From positions 1-48,983 of the forward strand of contig JAIYCS010000011.1 of the NCBI GenBank assembly GCA_027487895.1: a stretch of 48,983 nt of DNA, given 5' to 3'. Of the stretch, positions 43,339 through 48,983 are shown one piece after another. Under the pieces are notes generated by a model. It made no database searches. It worked only from the letters and a program-made list of their open reading frames with translations, and was not told the DNA's origin. Numbering within the stretch: position 1 is the stretch's first letter; each line of letters begins with the position of its first letter. Origin of the DNA: Sediminibacterium sp. (GTDB taxonomy: Bacteria > Bacteroidota > Bacteroidia > Chitinophagales > Chitinophagaceae). Made by a program: the position numbers and the translations under genes.

Positions 43339-44721
43339 TTAAAAACCGTATTTATCTACCAGATAAATAAGCCCAGCAATATTCACAGCTCCTAAAAGCA
43401 ACTCACGTTTGTTTACGTTTTCAAACACATCGGAACGTGCATGGTGTACATCAAAATAACGTTGTGAATCCGGTAAGAACCCACAAAGTGGTGTATTAAA
43501 AGTTCTATTTAATGGACCAATATCTGCACCGCCACCAATATCATCCATACTTGAAGTGCCGTAAGGTTTTAATAGCGGAAGCCAGCGCTGTGCAGCAGCT
43601 ACTTTTTCTGGTGCAGCCGTAAAACTAAAACCACGAGGTGTAAAACCACCTTCATCACTTTCTAATGCAAAAATGTGTTTTTCTTTTTTGTCTTTTGCAG
43701 CAGCAGCATAGGCGCTACCACCTCTTAAACCATTTTCTTCATTGGCAAATAACACGAAACGAATGGTACGCTTTGGACTATATCCTACTGCTAAAAATGC
43801 ACGCATCACTTCCATGGTATGCACCACGCCTGCACCATCATCATGTGCACCTTCATTTACATCCCAACTATCTAGGTGCCCCCCAATGGTAATAATTTCG
43901 TCCGGAAATTGAGATCCTTTTATTTCAGCAATAATATTATGACCTGTTGTGTCTGGTAAAAATTTGCCGTGCGTGGCCATACTTACTTTTACGTTACTAG
44001 ATTGTTTAGCAAGCGACCATAAATAATCGGCGTCGCGCGGGCCCACAGCTTGTGCAGGAATTTTTGGAAAAGAATCGTTGTAAGCCATACCACCCGTGTG
44101 CGGATCATTGGCCGTAGAACTAGTAAGTGAACGTATAATACAACCTACCGCACCATATTTTGCAGCTTGGCTGGCACCATTTCTTCGATACTGTCCAGCT
44201 TTACCATATGCTTCAAAGGTTTTTACAATGGTAGCGTCAAAACTATTATTGAAAAAAACAATTTTACCTTTTACTTCATTTTTGTGTTTTTCTAAATCGG
44301 CAAAATCTTGAACAGCTAACAAAGTGCCTTCTACTTTTTTACCATCACCTAAAGAGTTTCCAAGTGCTAATACATCTAGTGCACGCATTTGTTTTTTACC
44401 ATCAATACTTGTGATGTTTGCAAAATCACCACTGCCACGTACCCATCTTGGCACCTGACATGCTTGTTTACTTACTGCTGGTGCACCAAGCTGCTGGAAG
44501 GCATTTACACCCCAAGCTTCTGCCTTGTACATGGCTGGAGAACCGGCAATTCTACCCCCTACTTTTTTGGTTAACTCATATAATAAGTCGTAAGCCTTAC
44601 CATTTGTTAAGATTTCATCAGATAATTTTTTAATAAATACGGCGTCTGCGTTAGACGGCTCAGTAGCCTGGCTTAAACCAAAAAAAGGCATTAATAAGAG
44701 GAGGTAGATGATCTTTTTCAT
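43339..44721 (-). CDS. Secreted M28 family metallopeptidase (carboxypeptidase Q-like)
   Basis: The 460-residue protein has a signal peptide (MKKIIYLLLLMPFFGLSQ). The N-terminal part (LYELTKKVGGRIAGSPAMYKAE) and a central PA-type insert are followed by the M28 zinc site: ITIGGHLDSWDVNEGAHDDGAG (first His and bridging Asp), FVLFANEENGLRGGSAYA (catalytic and ligand Glu), ALESDEGGF, and a late His in FDVHHARSD. It should release amino acids from peptides in the periplasm or outside. The start at 44721 is chosen because the frame to 44769 runs through upstream sequence without signal-peptide features. Confidence 0.94.
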   Translation of the reverse strand: MKKIIYLLLLMPFFGLSQATEPSNADAVFIKKLSDEILTNGKAYDLLYELTKKVGGRIAGSPAMYKAEAWGVNAFQQLGAPAVSKQACQVPRWVRGSGDFANITSIDGKKQMRALDVLALGNSLGDGKKVEGTLLAVQDFADLEKHKNEVKGKIVFFNNSFDATIVKTFEAYGKAGQYRRNGASQAAKYGAVGCIIRSLTSSTANDPHTGGMAYNDSFPKIPAQAVGPRDADYLWSLAKQSSNVKVSMATHGKFLPDTTGHNIIAEIKGSQFPDEIITIGGHLDSWDVNEGAHDDGAGVVHTMEVMRAFLAVGYSPKRTIRFVLFANEENGLRGGSAYAAAAKDKKEKHIFALESDEGGFTPRGFSFTAAPEKVAAAQRWLPLLKPYGTSSMDDIGGGADIGPLNRTFNTPLCGFLPDSQRYFDVHHARSDVFENVNKRELLLGAVNIAGLIYLVDKYGF

Positions 44722-44730
44722 AGGCCTCAA

Positions 44731-44755
44731 GTTAAGAATTTCTAGGAATCTTAAC
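44731..44755. repeat. Imperfect palindrome overlapping the M28 gene promoter region
   Basis: A 25-base palindrome centred on CTAG has 7-bp perfect outer arms (GTTAAGA and TCTTAAC) and mostly paired inner bases. It lies 10-34 bases upstream of the M28 peptidase ATG, overlapping a weak -7-like sequence (TAACTTGA at 44734-44727, minus strand). The position suits an operator for repression. Confidence 0.35.
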
Positions 44756-44842
44756 CCTTGGGTAGCCATTAAATAAACAGAATGCCAAAATAATTGTTAC
44801 TTGCAGTAGGAATGGTCAAATTTAGAGCCCATTTATTGTATT

Positions 44843-45970
44843 ATGCGTATAGGGATTGTTTGTTACCCCACTTTTGGTGGAAGCGGTGTTTTGGCCACCG
44901 AACTTGGAAAGGCCCTCGCCGACAAAGGACATCAGGTACATTTTATTACCTACCAACAACCCGTTAGGCTCAATGAGTTTAATGCCAATATCTTTTACCA
45001 TGAAGTAAGGGTTCCTACTTACCCGCTTTTTGATTACCCTCCCTATGAGGTGGCACTTGCTTCTGCAATGGTGGATGTGATTATCAACCACGACCTAGAT
45101 TTACTACACGTACACTATGCTATACCACACGCGTCTGCAGCGTATATGGCCAAGCAAATTGTAAAGCAAAAGATCAATAGAAATATCCCGGTTATTACAA
45201 CCCTACATGGTACCGATATTACACTCGTAGGTAGAGATAAAACCTACGAACCCGTAGTTACTTTTTCTATCAATGAGAGTGATGCCATTACAGCGGTATC
45301 CAATAATTTAAGAGACATTACCTATCAAACTTTTAAGATCACCAAAGAAATTGAAGTGATTTATAATTTTGTGGATGTTGCACGTTTTGATAAAAAACCT
45401 AGTGAAGCATTTAAAAAAGTAATTGCACCCAACAACGAAAAAATTATTACGCACGCATCTAATTTTAGAAAAGTAAAAAGAGTGGATGATGTGGTGCATA
45501 TTTTTGCAAATATCATCAAGGAAGTACCTGCTAAATTATTAATGGTAGGTGATGGACCTGAAAGGCACGCTACAGAAGCGTTAGCGCGTACCTTAGGCAT
45601 CGAAGAGCATGTTCGTTTTTTAGGTAAGCAAGAACAAATTGAAGACATTTTAGCCGTAACGGATGTGTTTTTACTCCCTTCCGAATATGAGAGTTTTGGT
45701 TTAGCTGCACTCGAAGCGATGGCTGCTCGCGCCGTTGTTATTAGTTCAGATGCTGGAGGCTTGCATGAAATTAATATTCAGGGCGAAACGGGTTATATGG
45801 CGCCTGTAGGAGACGTTACTGCCATGAGTGGATATGCCATTTCGCTTTTATCCGACGAAAATAAACTCATGCAAATGAAACAGGCCGCTTATGAGCAGGC
45901 CTGTTTGTTTGATATCAGTAAAATTATTCCGGAGTACGAAAAACTATACAGCCGTTTTTGCAGAATGTAA
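44843..45970 (+). CDS. bshA: N-acetyl-alpha-D-glucosaminyl L-malate synthase (bacillithiol synthesis)
   Basis: The 375-residue GT4-family glycosyltransferase joins GlcNAc from UDP-GlcNAc to malate, the first step of bacillithiol synthesis. It begins MRIGIVCYPTFGGSGVLATEL and has the malate-site sequence PLFDYPPYEVALA, the acceptor-region HYAIPHASAAYMA and LHGTDITLVG, and the GT4 motif LPSEYESFGLAALEAMAA with SSDAGGLHEI. Bacillithiol occurs in some Bacteroidota. No bshB or bshC is in the window. The gene is alone on the plus strand between two minus-strand peptidases. Confidence 0.95.
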   Translation: MRIGIVCYPTFGGSGVLATELGKALADKGHQVHFITYQQPVRLNEFNANIFYHEVRVPTYPLFDYPPYEVALASAMVDVIINHDLDLLHVHYAIPHASAAYMAKQIVKQKINRNIPVITTLHGTDITLVGRDKTYEPVVTFSINESDAITAVSNNLRDITYQTFKITKEIEVIYNFVDVARFDKKPSEAFKKVIAPNNEKIITHASNFRKVKRVDDVVHIFANIIKEVPAKLLMVGDGPERHATEALARTLGIEEHVRFLGKQEQIEDILAVTDVFLLPSEYESFGLAALEAMAARAVVISSDAGGLHEINIQGETGYMAPVGDVTAMSGYAISLLSDENKLMQMKQAAYEQACLFDISKIIPEYEKLYSRFCRM

Positions 45971-45975
45971 TACCC

Positions 45976-47691
45976 TTACATTTCCTTAGCCGTAAACTCC
46001 ATTAAGGTTTTGATATAATCTGGCGACAAATTAAATTCAAGTCCAGCCGCTTTATATAGTTCTGGTAATGTTTTAGTACCTCCTAACGACAAAGCGTTGA
46101 TATAATTTTGAAGGGCTTGTTTTGGATTTTGTTGATACTGCATCCAAAGACCTATCGCTCCTAATTGCGCAATACCATATTCGATATAGTAAAATGGAAC
46201 TTCAAATAGATGTAACTGGCGCTGCCAGCCAATTTCACGGTAGGCATCGAGCCCCGTATAATCAATACTATTTGTAGAAAACTCATTTAAAATAGCGGTC
46301 CAAGTTGCTGTTCTTTCTGCTACCGTATGCGCAGGATTTTCATATACCCAGTGTTGAAATTTATCAATAATAGCAATCCAAGGGAAAATGGTAATGGTTC
46401 TTTCTAATTGATGTTCACGTGCACGTTTTAAATCGGCGTCGTTATCAAAAAATGCCTGCCAGTGATTCATAGAAAATAATTCCATAGCCATACTTGCTAC
46501 TTCTGCAATTTCCATGGGGTATTCTTTAAAAGCACTGAGCTCTAAATGATGCGCTAAAAAAGAATGCACGGCATGACCACCTTCGTGCACCATGGTAGTT
46601 ACATCACTCATTTGAGAAGCAGCGTTCATAAAAATAAATGGCGCGCCAGATTCTGCTAGTGGACAGTTGTATCCGCCCGGTGCTTTTCCTTTACGGCTCT
46701 CTAAATCAAAATGTTTGAGTTCATTCATTTTACGAAGACATGCTGCAAAAAATGGATCAAGTTGTTCAAAACAGGTTACCGTTTTTTCATACAAATCTTG
46801 GCCAGTCGTAAACGGCTTAAGCGGTGAAACCCCTGCTGGCTCTGCTTCTGTATCCCATGGCTTTAAAACATCAAGTCCTAATTTTTCTTTTTTACGCGCG
46901 TAAATTTTTTCGATCAGTGGTAGCACGTGTAGTTTTACCGCTTCATGAAATTGAAAACAATCTTCTTTGGTATAATCAAACCTGCCAAGTTCTACAAACT
47001 TATAATCTCTATAATTTGCAAATCCTGCGTTAACAGCAACCTGGTGCCTTTTTTGAATAAGCGAACTGTATAAATCATGCATCGCATCTTTATCGATGAG
47101 CCTTCTATCCTGAATTTTTTTATATACCGATTCTCTTACTGCGCGGTTTTCATGTTCTAAAAATTTAGCGGCTTGTTGCAGTGTATATTCTTTTCCTTCA
47201 ACTTCAACGGTCATTTTTCCAGCAATGGTTCCATACTGCTGCTGCATCACACTTAACTCGGCTTGCAGTGGAATATTGGCTTCTCTAAATAATTCAATGT
47301 TCTTTTTTACACTTCTGATATAGGTATAGTATGTGTCTTTATCCAGTTCAGCAGTATATGGGCAATCAATAAATTTTTTATTGAGTTGATCCGCAAAGGG
47401 CTGCATTTTTGGTTGAATTTCTAGGCAAAAATAATTGAAGGCTTCTTCGAGTGCCGGATTGGTGGTATCGCAGGTCATTTTAATTTGCCTCCAACACGCA
47501 TCCTCACTAATAACGGCTTCCACCTCACTCATATCTTTAAGCCAATGCTCTAAATCTTGTAAAGAATCAAGAGGCCTATCCACAAGTTCTTTAAAATACG
47601 GCTCCAGGCTTTCCCAATTGGTTATCTGAAAGCCAGCAGGCATATAGGTACGTGGTATTTTTTGGATATCGGCTGTTAAAGTCATAATCAC
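45976..47691 (-). CDS. M3 family oligoendopeptidase (PepF-like)
   Basis: The 571-residue zinc peptidase has the HExxH motif as VHEGGHAVHSFLA (His369, Glu370, His373) and the third-ligand region YPMEIAEVASMAMELFSM. An N-terminal helical part and the C-terminal YIEYGIAQLGAIGLW sequence are as in PepF/M3B enzymes. There is no signal peptide, so it degrades short peptides in the cytoplasm. It ends 5 bases from the converging bshA and is divergent from mutL. Confidence 0.95.
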   Translation of the reverse strand: MIMTLTADIQKIPRTYMPAGFQITNWESLEPYFKELVDRPLDSLQDLEHWLKDMSEVEAVISEDACWRQIKMTCDTTNPALEEAFNYFCLEIQPKMQPFADQLNKKFIDCPYTAELDKDTYYTYIRSVKKNIELFREANIPLQAELSVMQQQYGTIAGKMTVEVEGKEYTLQQAAKFLEHENRAVRESVYKKIQDRRLIDKDAMHDLYSSLIQKRHQVAVNAGFANYRDYKFVELGRFDYTKEDCFQFHEAVKLHVLPLIEKIYARKKEKLGLDVLKPWDTEAEPAGVSPLKPFTTGQDLYEKTVTCFEQLDPFFAACLRKMNELKHFDLESRKGKAPGGYNCPLAESGAPFIFMNAASQMSDVTTMVHEGGHAVHSFLAHHLELSAFKEYPMEIAEVASMAMELFSMNHWQAFFDNDADLKRAREHQLERTITIFPWIAIIDKFQHWVYENPAHTVAERTATWTAILNEFSTNSIDYTGLDAYREIGWQRQLHLFEVPFYYIEYGIAQLGAIGLWMQYQQNPKQALQNYINALSLGGTKTLPELYKAAGLEFNLSPDYIKTLMEFTAKEM

Positions 47692-47704
47692 TTGGTTTTA
47701 GGCA

Positions 47705-47712
47705 CAAAAGTA
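47705..47712 (-). promoter_or_regulatory. -7 box TACTTTTG of the oligoendopeptidase gene
   Basis: On the minus strand TACTTTTG matches TAnnTTTG perfectly and ends 13 bases before the ATG at 47691. The -33 element is weak (TTTT about 17 bases upstream). Confidence 0.5.
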
Positions 47713-47742
47713 GCCTCTAAATTGCTTCTAAAATGGTAAAAG

Positions 47743-47775
47743 TTTGCAAAGCTGCCCCGCTTTGCCCTATTTTTG
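47743..47775 (+). promoter_or_regulatory. Promoter of mutL (TTTG ... TATTTTTG)
   Basis: TTTG at 47743-47746, a 21-base spacer and TATTTTTG at 47768-47775 are a full match to both Bacteroidota promoter elements. The -7 box ends 24 bases before the proposed TTG start codon at 47800. Confidence 0.7.
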
Positions 47776-47799
47776 TCGACCCGTAAAAAACAGGACCCC

Positions 47800-48983
47800 T
47801 TGGCTAATATTATTCATGTACTGCCCGATAACATCGCAAACCAGATAGCCGCTGGTGAGGTGATTCAGCGTCCTGCCAGTGCCGTTAAGGAACTATTAGA
47901 AAACGCAGTTGACGCAGGGGCCAGTTCTATTCAACTGATTGTATCGGATGCGGGAAAAGCACTCATACAAGTGATTGATAATGGAAAAGGAATGAGTGAG
48001 GCGGATGCAGCCCTGGCTTTTCAGCGCCATGCCACCAGTAAAATAAAAGCCATTGAAGATTTGTTTGCCATAAAAACCATGGGTTTTAGAGGTGAAGCAC
48101 TAGCTTCTATTGCCGCTGTTGCGCAGGTAACCATCAAAACAAGAAGAGCCGAAGACGAATTAGGAACAAGTGTAGATATAGAAAATAGTGCCGTTCAAAA
48201 ACAGGAAGCTTGTAGTTGTCCGGTGGGTACTAATATTTCCATGAAAAATTTATTTTTTAATGTGCCAGCACGACGCAACTTTTTAAAAAGTAATGCCGCC
48301 GAACTCAAGCATATTATTGATGAATTTATTAGAGTGGCCATGGCCTACCCCGACCGCTTATTTACCTTAACAAGCAATGGTCAAGAAGTTTTTCATTTAG
48401 CGCCTGGTAATATCAAACAGCGCATTGTTCAAATTTTAGGAAATACCTACACATCAAAACTCGTGAGTGTTACCGAACACACCGACTATATGAACATCTA
48501 TGGTTTTATTGGAAAGCCAGAAACGGCGCGAAAAACCAGGGGTGATCAGTATTTTTTTGTAAACAACCGCTTTATTAAAAGTGCTTATTTAAACCACGCC
48601 GTTAACGCTGCCTACGCCGATTTAATTCCCAAAGATTCTTTTCCAGGGTATGTATTATTTATTGACCTAGATCCCTCTCAGGTAGATATCAATGTACATC
48701 CAACTAAGCAGGAAATTAAATTTGAGGATGAAAAAATCATGTATGCATTTGTGGGTGCCGCTGTTAAACATGCATTAGCACAATTTAGCGTTGCGCCTTC
48801 ACTAGATTTTAGTTTAAACGCCGATATACAAAGTTTGGACGCTGTCAATAAACCATTTACCTCTGAAAAAAAGGAAGCCACTGCTTCAAGCTCTTTGTAC
48901 CAAACGTTTACACAAAAGCACCAAGCGCATTTTATCGAAAGAGAAAACAAAGGAAATTTAGGGCACTGGAAAGATTTTTATGA
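47800..48983 (+). CDS. mutL: DNA mismatch repair protein MutL, 3'-truncated by window edge
   Basis: About 394 N-terminal residues are visible and the frame is still open at the right edge. The GHKL ATPase motifs are intact: NIANQIAAGEVIQRPAS, KELLENAVDAGA (catalytic Glu31, Mg-ligand Asn35), VIDNGKGMSE, FQRHATSKI and MGFRGEALASI. The transducer domain follows with DQYFFVNNRFIKS and VDINVHPTKQEIKF, and a low-complexity linker begins near residue 345. The start is TTG at 47800 (reads MANIIHVLPDN); the first in-frame ATG lies inside the ATPase domain and cannot be the start. MutL links mismatch recognition by MutS to strand excision. The C-terminal endonuclease or dimerisation domain lies outside the window. 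Confidence 0.95.
   Translation, partial: MANIIHVLPDNIANQIAAGEVIQRPASAVKELLENAVDAGASSIQLIVSDAGKALIQVIDNGKGMSEADAALAFQRHATSKIKAIEDLFAIKTMGFRGEALASIAAVAQVTIKTRRAEDELGTSVDIENSAVQKQEACSCPVGTNISMKNLFFNVPARRNFLKSNAAELKHIIDEFIRVAMAYPDRLFTLTSNGQEVFHLAPGNIKQRIVQILGNTYTSKLVSVTEHTDYMNIYGFIGKPETARKTRGDQYFFVNNRFIKSAYLNHAVNAAYADLIPKDSFPGYVLFIDLDPSQVDINVHPTKQEIKFEDEKIMYAFVGAAVKHALAQFSVAPSLDFSLNADIQSLDAVNKPFTSEKKEATASSSLYQTFTQKHQAHFIERENKGNLGHWKDFY

Noticed and set aside
1..48983. CRISPR arrays, IS elements, prophage, toxin-antitoxin pairs or tRNA genes
   Set aside because: I saw no regular short direct repeats, transposase or integrase frames, phage genes or cloverleaf-like sequence ending in CCA. Absence by eye is not proof; tRNAscan-SE and Infernal runs would settle the RNA genes.

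Overview
The window is chromosomal sequence from a Bacteroidota bacterium, most likely of the Chitinophagaceae/Chitinophagales type (the rank below phylum is an inference). Signs of this are AT-rich coding sequence, few Shine-Dalgarno sites, promoters of the TTTG...TAnnTTTG type, a type IX secretion (T9SS) C-terminal sorting domain, a PorP/SprF-like outer-membrane protein, a short NuoG without the molybdopterin-like region, a bacillithiol synthesis gene (bshA) and an S16 protein with a long acidic tail. I see no rRNA, tRNA, CRISPR array, insertion sequence, prophage or recognised defence island. This is mostly core genome.

Layout. (1) 2-3327: the end of a T9SS-exported Ig-like protein, a secreted carboxypeptidase-regulatory-domain protein and, converging on it, a MacB/FtsX-type ABC permease. 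(2) 3433-16439, minus strand: a complete 14-gene complex I operon in the order nuoA-B-C-D-E-F-G-H-I-J-K-L-M-N, bounded upstream by a bidirectional terminator. (3) 16544-19539, minus strand: a three-gene unit of a small membrane protein, a PstS-like lipoprotein and a periplasmic TPR protein. (4) 19730-28305: a translation and RNA-maturation neighbourhood (hisS, rlmN, two pseudouridine synthases, dinB, rimM, rpsP, ffh). (5) 28587-30470: a START-like protein, a possible 29-residue antisense ORF and an LptF/LptG permease. (6) 30501-35155: exported superoxide dismutase, OsmC protein, cation exporter, M20 dipeptidase, S4 RNA-binding protein and trmD, closely spaced. (7) 35172-38336: a 1054-residue secreted BNR/sortilin-like propeller protein. 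(8) 38440-43326: adenine deaminase and uracil phosphoribosyltransferase (purine/pyrimidine salvage), PorP/SprF-like protein, EI24 membrane protein and RsmI-like methyltransferase. (9) 43339-48983: M28 peptidase, bshA, M3 oligoendopeptidase and the start of mutL, which runs off the right edge.

Functionally the region joins respiration (complex I), ribosome and RNA maturation (RlmN, Psi synthases, RimM, S16, TrmD, Hsp15-like S4 protein, RsmI-like enzyme, SRP Ffh), envelope export and assembly (T9SS parts, LptF/G), peptide and nucleobase scavenging, and stress defence (SOD, OsmC, bacillithiol, DinB, MutL). The least explained items are the PstS-like/TPR/small membrane protein unit without Pst transport genes, a 29-codon ORF wedged antisense between two genes, and a repeated arrangement in which the promoter -7 box lies only 4-7 bases before the start codon, suggesting leaderless mRNAs. 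Several proteins (lptF/G-type, porP-type, EI24, mutL) appear to start with TTG.
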